From a virus, in IMG/VR virus record IMGVR_UViG_3300000115_007025, positions 1-33,716 of that record: DNA of 33,716 nucleotides, one strand, 5' to 3'. How positions within the stretch are numbered: position 1 is the first letter of the stretch; the number at the start of each line of letters is the position of its first letter. A program made the translations under genes and the position numbers. A model generated the notes under the pieces. It ran no database searches. It was not told where the DNA came from and saw only the letters and a list, made by a program, of their open reading frames with translations. Positions 1 through 7,718 of this stretch are shown piece by piece.

Positions 1-64
1 GTTTATCATAATCATTAACTATTTTATTATGTTTTTTATGTTTTAAACCTTTATATTTCTTCAT
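1..64 (-). CDS. Partial CDS, N-terminus of an unknown basic protein
   Basis: Only the first 21 codons lie in the window; the gene continues past the left edge. The ATG at 64 overlaps the TAA of the upstream gene (TAATG), the tight coupling seen between many genes here. The visible peptide is very rich in Lys and His (begins MKKYKGLKHKK). No function can be assigned. Confidence 0.5.
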   Translation of the reverse strand, partial: MKKYKGLKHKKHNKIVNDYDK

Positions 65-687
65 TATATTCTTGATATATAATTATCTTCATCCTTATTA
101 CCCCCTAAACCTAACTTTTCTAATTGTTGGAGTTGATAATCATCTAATTCCCATTTTACCTCACTTTGATTTATTGGCTTATGATCTTCAATACCTTTAA
201 TTTGTTTGTTTGTAAATATATCTCCAACAGTTAGAAAATAATGATTATAACATAATAATTCTATATTTTCTTTTCTATAATTTTTTTTATTATTATCTTT
301 AAAATGTAACAATAAAGGCATTTTATAATCAGATACTCTGCGTTCATTAAATTTACAAGTAGCACATTCTTCTAATAAATGTCCTTCTGTTATTAACCTA
401 TATTTTATTTTATCAGGTGAAAATGACGATGCGTCAACTCTACCTTCAATTATATCAATTAATGCTGGTTCTTTTCCTTTACCCCTTAAAAATTTAGGAA
501 TACCTTTACCACATTGGTTTTTATGTTGTTCAAATAAATTATCATGAGTATTACTTTCATATAATTTAGCCCATTTTTTATAATGTATATAACTTACATT
601 AAGATATCTACATGCTGCTCTATTACTTTTAGTTTGAGACATAGCAGCTAAAATCATTTCTTTAGTAAGTGGTTTAGCTTTCGGCAT
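64..687 (-). CDS. HTH-HNH-type putative endonuclease / DNA-binding protein
   Basis: A 207-residue protein. Residues about 8-42 look like a helix-turn-helix that reads DNA (NRAACRYLNVSYIHYKKWAK). A treble-clef zinc site follows: C108-x2-C111, then H128-F-K-D-N-N, N141 and C146-Y-N-H149. That is an HNH-nuclease-like layout with CxxH where CxxC is usual. HTH plus HNH fusions are known among phage homing or regulatory nucleases, so site-specific DNA cutting is the best guess, but catalysis is unproven. The start is an ATG at 687 overlapping the zinc-ribbon gene by 14 nt, so the two are probably co-transcribed from the promoter at 945-973. Confidence 0.6.
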   Translation of the reverse strand: MPKAKPLTKEMILAAMSQTKSNRAACRYLNVSYIHYKKWAKLYESNTHDNLFEQHKNQCGKGIPKFLRGKGKEPALIDIIEGRVDASSFSPDKIKYRLITEGHLLEECATCKFNERRVSDYKMPLLLHFKDNNKKNYRKENIELLCYNHYFLTVGDIFTNKQIKGIEDHKPINQSEVKWELDDYQLQQLEKLGLGGNKDEDNYISRI

Positions 688-934
688 CTCCGAATTTTAC
701 CTTTTTATTTAATTCTTCTTGTTTTTTTAGAGAATCATACTGTTCGGATGTTATAACTTGAATAGTATTAGCTGTATTATCCCCACTACCTAATGTTACT
801 GAAATGCCAACCTTAGGTCTTTCAGTAGAGCAATTAACACAAAAATCATATCCGAATTTTGTTAATCTTAATTTAGGCATAGCTGCTCCACACCTAACAC
901 AATCTATCATTTCCATACTGTTCATATTACACAT
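674..934 (-). CDS. Small zinc-ribbon protein
   Basis: An 86-residue protein with two zinc knuckles, C12-x2-C15 and C32-x2-C35, about 16 residues apart, then a polar tail. Zinc ribbons of this size are common phage regulatory or nucleic-acid-binding proteins; the partner is unknown. It is the first gene after the promoter at 945-973. The start is ambiguous: ATGs lie at codons 1, 4, 7 and 9. The -7 box ends only 10 nt before the first ATG, so initiation at codon 4 or later, or a leaderless mRNA, is plausible. All candidate starts keep both knuckles. Confidence 0.65.
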   Translation of the reverse strand: MCNMNSMEMIDCVRCGAAMPKLRLTKFGYDFCVNCSTERPKVGISVTLGSGDNTANTIQVITSEQYDSLKKQEELNKKVKFGDAES

Positions 935-944
935 TTATTAGATA

Positions 945-973
945 AATATACAAAAGATTATTTAAGTAACCAA
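945..973 (-). promoter_or_regulatory. Promoter P1 (TTGG-N19-TATATT) for zinc ribbon/HNH
   Basis: On the minus strand TTGG (973-970) is followed by 19 nt ending in TTTG, then TATATT (950-945). The same box, spacer and TTYG element recur at seven other places, six of them directly ahead of a gene with no other obvious signal. It lies in the 40-nt gap after the 133-aa gene. The layout resembles Bacteroidetes -33/-7 promoters. Confidence 0.7.
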
Positions 974-974
974 A

Positions 975-1376
975 TTATTTATCGGAGTATCTAAATTTAA
1001 TATATGCAAATAAATCTTTAGGGGTTTTTAGTTTGAATTTTTTACCTGATTCTTCTTCAATTAATGGAATAATTTTACCATCAGGACCAATTCTTTCATA
1101 TAAATAAAACATAATAAGATTAGTAGTATCTAAACCAAATTGAAGTTTTAACATATTTTCTATAACTATCCAAAGTGGATGAACTAAAGGATGAAGATCT
1201 AATCCTACCTCAATAGTTTTATCTTCTAAATTTTTAGCTGTTTCTAACTGTTCTACAAATAAAATAAATAATTTTTCTTCATTTTCTTTAATATTATCTT
1301 TTATAATAATATCACTACCTAACATCTGTTTAAATAAACCCCGGATGTCATCCTCACCTTCAAATAATTCTCCCAC
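975..1376 (-). CDS. Conserved-looking hypothetical protein (133 aa)
   Basis: I do not recognise the family. The protein is soluble, acidic at the N-terminus (begins MGELFEGEDDIRG) and predicted largely helical, with one hydrophobic stretch near residues 66-95. The start is GTG at 1376, two nt after the stop of the lipobox gene; the first in-frame ATG is 17 codons later and would lose the acidic N-terminus. It is followed by promoter P1, so it is likely the last gene of the transcript that begins near 1783. Confidence 0.55.
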   Translation of the reverse strand: MGELFEGEDDIRGLFKQMLGSDIIIKDNIKENEEKLFILFVEQLETAKNLEDKTIEVGLDLHPLVHPLWIVIENMLKLQFGLDTTNLIMFYLYERIGPDGKIIPLIEEESGKKFKLKTPKDLFAYIKFRYSDK

Positions 1377-1378
1377 TA

Positions 1379-1561
1379 TTATTTAGTTTCGTAATGTTTT
1401 ATTATTTTATCAGAATTTTTACAGCATTCATCTACTTTAGTAGTAGCACAACTACTGAATAAAGTTATTCCTATTAATAATATTACCATTCCTATAATAC
1501 TATATCCTATTGCTTGCATACTAGCTTCATAGCTTTTTTTACTTTTACCTTGAAATTCCAT
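1379..1561 (-). CDS. Small membrane protein or lipoprotein with lipobox
   Basis: A 60-residue protein. Residues about 17-35 form a hydrophobic helix ending in a lipobox-like L34-F-S-S-C38, followed by a short polar tail with another Cys pair (C46, C47). In Bacteroidetes, -SSC- boxes are typical of lipoproteins, but the 16-residue polar segment before the helix is long for a signal peptide, so a single-pass membrane protein is also possible. An outer spanin (lysis) is conceivable but unsupported. It lies 3 nt after the 50-aa ORF and 2 nt before the 133-aa gene. Confidence 0.55.
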   Translation of the reverse strand: MEFQGKSKKSYEASMQAIGYSIIGMVILLIGITLFSSCATTKVDECCKNSDKIIKHYETK

Positions 1562-1564
1562 ATT

Positions 1565-1717
1565 TTATAATTTTGTTACAATAAATATTTTTTTAAATGC
1601 TACTAAAGACATATCTTTTAACTTAGCAAAATAATTATAAGCTGAAGTTAAGTTATCTGCTGATTTTTTTGCTATTAATTCTTTACCTGATATAAGGAAC
1701 ATTCCATATTTTTGCAT
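1565..1717 (-). CDS. Small ORF, 50 aa, hypothetical
   Basis: The reading frame runs from ATG at 1717 to TAA at 1565 and fills a gap that would otherwise be empty between the Omp28-like gene and the lipobox gene. The peptide starts MQKYGMFLISGKELIAKK and ends with a hydrophobic/basic tail. Two things support it: its fit between neighbours (3 nt to the next ATG) and promoter P2 ending 37 nt upstream. Function unknown. Confidence 0.5.
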   Translation of the reverse strand: MQKYGMFLISGKELIAKKSADNLTSAYNYFAKLKDMSLVAFKKIFIVTKL

Positions 1718-1721
1718 ATGT

Positions 1722-3581
1722 TTATTTGTTGATTATTACTTTAACGTTATCGATAATATACAAACCATTTTCTAAATTTCCAACCTTAGATCTATATTCT
1801 CTACCTAATACATCATAGATTTTATTAATTTTATTAGATGATTCTATTTCGTTTATACTTGTTATAACAAAACATGGTGTATTTATATTGGCTGTGTCAG
1901 ATTCACAATCTAATTGTGTAGCATACGTTCCCATACCTATACCTACGTCAGCACACCCAAATGGTGTACATTCCCATGAATTACTACTTCCAGCACCTGT
2001 TTCAAAATAAGTATTTAATTCAGTGAAGTTTATTAAATTATTTGGATTACCTTCAAATATAACATTATTATTTTGATCAGTTACTAACACCGAACCTACA
2101 CCGTTTGCACAACACATCCCATCACCATATGAATCATATAATTTAAATTCAAAACAACTAGGAAATATAGCTACATATGCTGTTTCATTATATTGAGTAT
2201 TATTTGAATATGGTCCTCCAGAACCATATACTTGCCCAAATTCATCAACAATTTCCCAAGTAGTTTCACTTCCATAACCATCAGTTAAAATAGATACATC
2301 AATTGTTCCAGCAGTAATTCCTGTTATTACATCACCAGATAAATTAAAGTGTTTAAATGTTGAAGTATTAGAATTATTAGTTGTATTTTGATCTACTTGT
2401 CCATTAGGGTTACTAGCTACCCAAGTAATTGTATTATTAGCTTGAGGTATAAAAGCAACGTTATTAATTGTTACTGTTTCTTGAGCACCAGAAATTAAAT
2501 TACCAACCCAATTATACACAGCAGGTGTTCCACCATTAATATCATAAGTTAAATCCAATGAAGTTAATGGTTGATTTCCATAGTTTCTAAATGTGATTGA
2601 AATATCTGTTTCACTTTCACAAATAACATCTTCAGCAGTTGAGTTAGTTACATTAGCATCATAAGCGTTTGGGAATATAGGTATTACATTAGCTTGAAAA
2701 CCAGTAATAATTTCACCGGGGCCTTCAGCTATATAAGCTACAACATCTAAATTTGTAGGATCTAAATCAGGAAAAAATCCAGTAGTTGATTGACCACTAG
2801 CTAAATTAGTAGGCATTTGCCATGTATGTGTATTAGGAACAAATGTACCAGCAGTTGTAATATTAAATTCTAAACCATTAGCACCATCCATTAAATGTCT
2901 AAACATATGTTGATGGTTATAAGTTGGATTCCAAGGTCCTGTTATTATTGCATTTGGGTTATATGATAAAGCACCTGTTTGAGGACCTGGTACGTTATTT
3001 TGTACTACTGCTATGTGTAATATATTTATGTTTGTAGTAGTTTGTGTGTAGTATGTTTCTGTATTAACTGTTAAAATACCTGTTACCATGTCATAACTTG
3101 CTTGAACACCAACATTAACATAAGATGGTTGTGACATAATATCAGCTGATGCTGCTACCCAATCTCCTCTACTTAAAGCTGTAGTACCTGGGCTACCTTG
3201 GGGAGATATTCCACTAAATGTTGCTCTATTAATAGTACCAGCTGGGTAACCTGCTAAACCCGAATTAGCTGCAATTGTAGCTCCGTATAAACAGTTAAAA
3301 TCAGGATCATTAGGTCCATTTGGATTAGCATAACCACCAGTATGTATATTAATTAAGAATACATCATTTGGATTAGCATTGTGTAAATTTTGTGCTATTA
3401 AATGTCCATCAGGGCAAAATTGGCAATAAATGCCTGTAAATTCTTCAAGTATAACATTTTTATTTTCTGGAAGTGTACTTACAAAAGTTTGTGCTTGGGT
3501 TTTTAGAGAGCAAAAAGTTAATATTGCTAACCAAAATATAGTTACTATAAAGTAACCTGTTGGTTTATTTATGTTTTTCAT
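1722..3581 (-). CDS. Secreted Omp28-like thioredoxin-fold protein with T9SS sorting domain
   Basis: A 619-residue, host-like secreted protein. An N-terminal signal peptide (hydrophobic 11-24, probable cleavage after A30) is followed by an Omp28/thioredoxin-like domain with EEFTGIYCQFCPDGH (C53-x2-C56). A CARDB-like beta domain spans about 310-410. A further beta domain spans about 430-495 (DGYGSET ... YDSYGDGMCC), a pattern frequent in secreted flavobacterial proteins, then a Cys-rich linker at 536-570. The C-terminus 586-619 (IYDVLGRE ... NGLYIID) fits a type A Por/T9SS sorting domain, which would send the protein through the host outer membrane. The ATG at 3581 overlaps the upstream gene by 4 nt, so it is in a phage operon, not an isolated fragment. 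The role is unknown; a virion-associated adhesin or a surface-remodelling accessory protein is conceivable. Confidence 0.85.
   Translation of the reverse strand: MKNINKPTGYFIVTIFWLAILTFCSLKTQAQTFVSTLPENKNVILEEFTGIYCQFCPDGHLIAQNLHNANPNDVFLINIHTGGYANPNGPNDPDFNCLYGATIAANSGLAGYPAGTINRATFSGISPQGSPGTTALSRGDWVAASADIMSQPSYVNVGVQASYDMVTGILTVNTETYYTQTTTNINILHIAVVQNNVPGPQTGALSYNPNAIITGPWNPTYNHQHMFRHLMDGANGLEFNITTAGTFVPNTHTWQMPTNLASGQSTTGFFPDLDPTNLDVVAYIAEGPGEIITGFQANVIPIFPNAYDANVTNSTAEDVICESETDISITFRNYGNQPLTSLDLTYDINGGTPAVYNWVGNLISGAQETVTINNVAFIPQANNTITWVASNPNGQVDQNTTNNSNTSTFKHFNLSGDVITGITAGTIDVSILTDGYGSETTWEIVDEFGQVYGSGGPYSNNTQYNETAYVAIFPSCFEFKLYDSYGDGMCCANGVGSVLVTDQNNNVIFEGNPNNLINFTELNTYFETGAGSSNSWECTPFGCADVGIGMGTYATQLDCESDTANINTPCFVITSINEIESSNKINKIYDVLGREYRSKVGNLENGLYIIDNVKVIINK
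1755..1783 (-). promoter_or_regulatory. Promoter P2 (TTGG-N19-TATATT) inside the 3' end of the Omp28-like gene
   Basis: TTGG (1783-1780), a 19-nt spacer ending in TTTG, and TATATT (1760-1755), all within the last codons of the Omp28-like gene. It would drive the 50-aa ORF (ATG at 1717), the lipobox gene and the 133-aa gene. Box, spacing and TTYG element match the other copies exactly. Confidence 0.6.
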
Positions 3582-3898
3582 TGTTTTAATTTATTAATTA
3601 GTTGTTTAATTTCAGCACATTTCTCATATTCTTCATTTTCTTCAAAATAATTACTTATTCTTTTTAATGCTGTTGGGAAATATAAAGATGATAGTTTAAT
3701 TATTATAGATAAATTTACTATATTAAATAATTCTATTGTGGTATAGTTATTTTTAATAGCATCTTTAATAGCCCTAAAAGAATCTCTCATTATAATACCA
3801 CGAAATTCTTCTTTATTTGATAATTCTTTTAATTCCCTTTTATTACTATAACTTATTTCAATATTTGTGATTTTTTTCTTTTTAGTTTTTTTCTCCAT
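3578..3898 (-). CDS. Hypothetical protein with UVR-like C-terminus
   Basis: A 106-residue protein. The N-terminus is strongly basic (MEKKTKKKKITN), the middle is hydrophobic helical, and the C-terminus (NYFEENEEYEKCAEIKQLI) resembles the short UVR helical-hairpin motif found in UvrB and McsA. That motif mediates protein contacts, so an interaction role is possible but not shown. It overlaps the Omp28-like gene by 4 nt and follows the glycan cluster after a 32-nt gap with no promoter motif. Confidence 0.5.
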   Translation of the reverse strand: MEKKTKKKKITNIEISYSNKRELKELSNKEEFRGIIMRDSFRAIKDAIKNNYTTIELFNIVNLSIIIKLSSLYFPTALKRISNYFEENEEYEKCAEIKQLINKLKQ

Positions 3899-3930
3899 AT
3901 TAATAAGTTTAGGGGTAATGGTTATAAATA

Positions 3931-5001
3931 TTATAAATTAATTAACTCATTAACATAATTTTTAATTTTATTTATTTTTATTTTTAAATTACCTAATTCA
4001 AATTCTCCTATTTCACCACTATCTTTTATAATATCATTTAATTGTGTTAATATTTGAAAATCCTGTTGAGTAAAATTATTACCATCAACTGTAATAATAA
4101 TATCTTCTCCACCATTAGACCAAGGTTCTAATGCTTCTTCAATTTGGGGGTTTGAATTTAAGATATTGAAACTTCTTTTATAAACAGGAGATATTATGGG
4201 TTTCATAAACTGATCATGTTGTACTGTTGTACCCCATTTTTTAATGAATTTTTTCATATTAATAGTTGTAGTTTGTAACCACTCATCTGAATTTTTTCCT
4301 GCAGCTCCCCCAGCATGTTTATTAAATCTACTTCCCCTACTTGTAAAGTGATAAACTAAACCTTCCCATGTTTGTAATATTTTATAACCTTTTAAAACAA
4401 AACGGTTAAATATATCACTATCTTCTTTACTTTGTGGAGCAAATAATTCATCATGTCCTCCTATAGCTAAAAAATCTTCTCTATACATACACCAGGGTGC
4501 AAATATACCTTCAGTAACTAATATATTATGTTTAGGTTTATATTCGTTACTAACCCAATTATTAAATTTATCTATATCAAAATCTTCAACTTCAATTCCA
4601 AAGTCAACTAACATTTTTTCAGGTCCATCTGGGTGTAAAGGTGGTTCAACTCGAGTCGCACTTACAACAGTACCTTTTTTAAGATGTTTTAAAATATGTT
4701 CATCTAAATTAGGTGCTGCTACCATATCCGAATGAAAAGCCATTATAATATCTGTTCTTGCCATTTCAATCCCCTTATCAAACATACCAACTATGCCAAT
4801 ACGATCTGGTCCTGGGTTATGGTATACTATTAGATCTTTATCTCCTAAATTATTAATCCATTCTTGTGTTCCATCAGTACTAGCATCATTTAATACTAAC
4901 ACTTCATGCTTTGTTTTTAGGTTTCTAATTGATTTATATGCTAATTGTAAAAACTCTAAGTTATTTCTACTTGGTATTACAAATGTTATTTTTTTACTCA
5001 T
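3931..5001 (-). CDS. Family 2 glycosyltransferase
   Basis: A 356-residue GT-A fold enzyme. The N-terminus has the GT2 nucleotide-sugar pattern (ITFVIPSRNN at 5-14, VLNDASTDGTQ at 36-46). An acidic HSD near residue 90 sits where the metal-binding DxD is expected, and a downstream ED pair near residue 190 may be the catalytic region. The last 100 residues look like a separate, less conserved tail. It presumably adds a sugar to the glycan made by the surrounding cluster; donor and acceptor are unknown. It overlaps the epimerase gene by 8 nt and is the last gene of the glycan run. Confidence 0.85.
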   Translation of the reverse strand: MSKKITFVIPSRNNLEFLQLAYKSIRNLKTKHEVLVLNDASTDGTQEWINNLGDKDLIVYHNPGPDRIGIVGMFDKGIEMARTDIIMAFHSDMVAAPNLDEHILKHLKKGTVVSATRVEPPLHPDGPEKMLVDFGIEVEDFDIDKFNNWVSNEYKPKHNILVTEGIFAPWCMYREDFLAIGGHDELFAPQSKEDSDIFNRFVLKGYKILQTWEGLVYHFTSRGSRFNKHAGGAAGKNSDEWLQTTTINMKKFIKKWGTTVQHDQFMKPIISPVYKRSFNILNSNPQIEEALEPWSNGGEDIIITVDGNNFTQQDFQILTQLNDIIKDSGEIGEFELGNLKIKINKIKNYVNELINL

Positions 5002-5851
5002 ATTGAAAATTTTTTAAATAATCTTCTAAATTTATTTTAGGTTCCCAATTTAATATTTCATAGGCTCTCTTGTCCTCATTTAAAGTATGCCTTGCTTCTC
5101 CGGGTTTTGCATCTTTATATATGGGATCCACATTCATCATTTTTGCAACTTCATTTACTGAGTGGTTTTTACCTCTTCCAAGTTCAAATTCTAACCCATA
5201 TTTTTTCTTTTCCATAATTAAAATTAAAGCATCTATAATATCATCTACATGGGTAAAGTCTCTTCGTTGTTCTCCATCACCATAAATTTCACATTGTATT
5301 GAATTTTTGATATTATTTAACCATCTACCAATTAAAGTAGTATAGCCTCCTTCTGTTAATTGGTATGGACCATAAACATTATAAAAACGAGTTATTGAAG
5401 CTTTTAAACCATAATGTATTTTATACAATTCAATTATATCCTCTCCTAAATCTTTACTAAAAGTATATGGATTTTTATATTTCCCACTATGTTTTGATGA
5501 CGAACCAGCATATATTAAGGGTATATTTTTTTCAGCACAATATTTTACTATTTCATATGTACCTTGAAAGTTAGTATTTATATATTGTTGTGGGTTTTTA
5601 AAGGAGGGTTGTATTCTAGCTATAGCTGCTAAATGAAATATAATATCAGGTTTATAAGATGATAGAGGATCAATAAAGTTCGTATTAAATTTTATAATAT
5701 CTAAATCTTTATATTTACATCCTTCTTGATGGTTAGATTCTAAACCAGTATTGTAATTATCTATTGATTTTACTTCATATCCTTCTTTTAATAATCTTTT
5801 AATAAGATTAGTTCCTACAAACCCAGCTCCTCCCGTTACTAATATCTTCAT
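4994..5851 (-). CDS. NAD-dependent sugar epimerase/dehydratase
   Basis: A 285-residue extended short-chain dehydrogenase. The Rossmann motif GGAGFVG is at 7-13, the SSS catalytic stretch near 117-119, the Y129-x3-K133 pair follows, and DFTHVDD is typical of the UDP-glucose 4-epimerase branch. It interconverts or oxidises a nucleotide-linked sugar in the cytoplasm. It is somewhat shorter than most GalE-type enzymes (about 310-340). It could equally act on a GDP sugar made by Gmd four genes upstream; the sequence does not decide. It overlaps both neighbours by a few nt. Confidence 0.85.
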   Translation of the reverse strand: MKILVTGGAGFVGTNLIKRLLKEGYEVKSIDNYNTGLESNHQEGCKYKDLDIIKFNTNFIDPLSSYKPDIIFHLAAIARIQPSFKNPQQYINTNFQGTYEIVKYCAEKNIPLIYAGSSSKHSGKYKNPYTFSKDLGEDIIELYKIHYGLKASITRFYNVYGPYQLTEGGYTTLIGRWLNNIKNSIQCEIYGDGEQRRDFTHVDDIIDALILIMEKKKYGLEFELGRGKNHSVNEVAKMMNVDPIYKDAKPGEARHTLNEDKRAYEILNWEPKINLEDYLKNFQYE

Positions 5852-6741
5852 ATTTTAAATTTTGATTCATGGTAATATCTTTGATACTGTTCTTTTGCTG
5901 TTTGAGAACATTTATCATACCATTGTTTGTCTTCTTTAAGTTGTGTAAGTTTTTCTTTTGCTGTAGATAAATCTCCTAATTTAACTGTTAAATGAGGATG
6001 ACATACTTCTTGCGTGTCTAATCCTTCATACCCAATACAAGGAATACCTAAATAAGCACAGTTTAAAGCAAATGTACCTGCAGCATGTGTACGCATTAAG
6101 TGGATACCATATTTAAAATTATTAAGTGTTTTAATCCATTCTACCCAATTCATATAAGGTAAATGATTTAAATTCTCCATTTGTTCTTCACCTTCAATTT
6201 TTCTCCCCATACTAGGGATATAAATAGAACAATCTGCTTCTTGTGCTACAATATATGAATCAAATCCTCCGTACCAACTACAAAAATTACCTCCTATAAT
6301 AATATCTTTTCTCTCTATTTGGGGTAAATTATTAATTGAATCTTCAATCATTAAACTAGATAAAATTTTACATTCTTTACCTGTTAAACCTTCATAATAT
6401 TTTTGATCGGATTTATTATGAACAAACATAAAATCTGCTTCTTGTATGGTATTAAAATACCAAATTTGTTGTGGAAGAGAATAATCTTGCCAATACCAAT
6501 TAGGGCCTTCCTGCATTACAGCTATTTTACTACAATATTGTTTTAATCTATTTAAATCAAATTGTGGGTTATTTTTAGGTATAATAATAATCCCTAAATC
6601 ATATTGTTGGTTTGGTAGTGAATTTATATTCCAATGGTCAGCATTTAAAGAACAAATCCAAGCTAAATCTGTACGCATATTGGGATTATCTCTAGAAATT
6701 TTACCTTGATATCCTCCTTCAGTGAAAAATGCTATTTTCAT
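5848..6741 (-). CDS. Putative GT-B-like glycosyltransferase
   Basis: A 297-residue protein. The order of features suits a GT-B fold: an N-terminal sensor-like half (MKIAFFTEGGYQG) and a C-terminal half with a region (GTFALNCAYLGIPCIGYEG) resembling the donor-binding segment of glycosyltransferases where a substrate-rich loop precedes a conserved Gly/Ile/Pro turn. No diagnostic ExxxxxxxE is seen, so the family is uncertain. The tight 4-nt overlap with gmd and with the epimerase supports a role in the same pathway. Confidence 0.6.
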   Translation of the reverse strand: MKIAFFTEGGYQGKISRDNPNMRTDLAWICSLNADHWNINSLPNQQYDLGIIIIPKNNPQFDLNRLKQYCSKIAVMQEGPNWYWQDYSLPQQIWYFNTIQEADFMFVHNKSDQKYYEGLTGKECKILSSLMIEDSINNLPQIERKDIIIGGNFCSWYGGFDSYIVAQEADCSIYIPSMGRKIEGEEQMENLNHLPYMNWVEWIKTLNNFKYGIHLMRTHAAGTFALNCAYLGIPCIGYEGLDTQEVCHPHLTVKLGDLSTAKEKLTQLKEDKQWYDKCSQTAKEQYQRYYHESKFKI

Positions 6742-7715
6742 AGTGTTTTTTTGAAATATTCTAACCAGTGGTCAGTCATTTCTTCCATCATTGATTTAAA
6801 TGTATAAGTTGTTTTCCAACCTAATTCTGTTCTAATTTTAGTAGAATCACCTTTTAAATATGGTAATTCTTCAGGTCTCATAAATTTTGGATTTTGTTCA
6901 ATATAATCCTTATAATTTAAACCTAAATGATTAAATACTACATCACACATTTCTCTTACTGAATGGGTTTCCATAGTAGATACTACCCAATCTCCAGGTT
7001 TATCATGTTGCATCATTAAATGCATTGCTCTTACATAATCATATGAATGTCCCCAATCTCTATAAGAATCTACATTACCTAATTCTAATTTATCCTGTAA
7101 TCCAAGCTTAATCCTAGCAGCCGCTTTAGCAACTTTATTAGTTACAAAATTAGATCCTCTCCTAGGAGATTCATGATTAAATAATATACCATTTGTAGCA
7201 TGTAATCCGTAAGCACGTCTATAATTTCTTACAATATTATAACCAAATACTTTAGAACATCCATAAGGAGATACTGGATTCATTACTGTAGTTTCTCTTT
7301 GAAAATTATCATCATCAACAGATAAACCAAACATTTCAGAACTGCTTGCCTGATAGAATTTAGCTTTAGGGCATGAACGTCTATATGCCTCTAACATATT
7401 AAGAACTCCTAATGCATTTGTTTGAACTGTAAATTGAGGTATATCAAAACTAATTCTTACATGAGATTGAGCTGCTATATTATAAATTTCATCAGGTTGA
7501 ATATCATCTAATAATCTTTCTAATCCTCCTTGGTCTAATAAATCCCCATAATAAGTTGAAACCTTATCTTCTATATTAGCTATTCTAAGATCTTGATTTT
7601 CAGGTGTTGAATTTCTTCTAACAATACCATGAACTTCATATCCTAATTCAACTAAGTATTCTGCTAAATAACTTCCATCTTGTCCTCCTATTCCTGTAAT
7701 AAATGCTTTTTTCAT
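6738..7715 (-). CDS. gmd: GDP-mannose 4,6-dehydratase
   Basis: A 325-residue enzyme of the extended SDR family that turns GDP-mannose into GDP-4-keto-6-deoxymannose, the precursor of GDP-fucose, GDP-rhamnose and GDP-perosamine. Seen here: the cofactor loop GIGGQDG at 8-14, the catalytic SSSE (124-127) and Y151-x3-K155, the R34/R35 pair and NHESPRRG. All are hallmarks of Gmd. It is slightly shorter than the cellular enzyme. The neighbours include a GT10 fucosyltransferase-like domain, which uses GDP-fucose, so a 6-deoxyhexose product is likely. A separate GDP-fucose synthase was not recognised. Confidence 0.92.
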   Translation of the reverse strand: MKKAFITGIGGQDGSYLAEYLVELGYEVHGIVRRNSTPENQDLRIANIEDKVSTYYGDLLDQGGLERLLDDIQPDEIYNIAAQSHVRISFDIPQFTVQTNALGVLNMLEAYRRSCPKAKFYQASSSEMFGLSVDDDNFQRETTVMNPVSPYGCSKVFGYNIVRNYRRAYGLHATNGILFNHESPRRGSNFVTNKVAKAAARIKLGLQDKLELGNVDSYRDWGHSYDYVRAMHLMMQHDKPGDWVVSTMETHSVREMCDVVFNHLGLNYKDYIEQNPKFMRPEELPYLKGDSTKIRTELGWKTTYTFKSMMEEMTDHWLEYFKKTL

Positions 7716-7718
7716 GTT

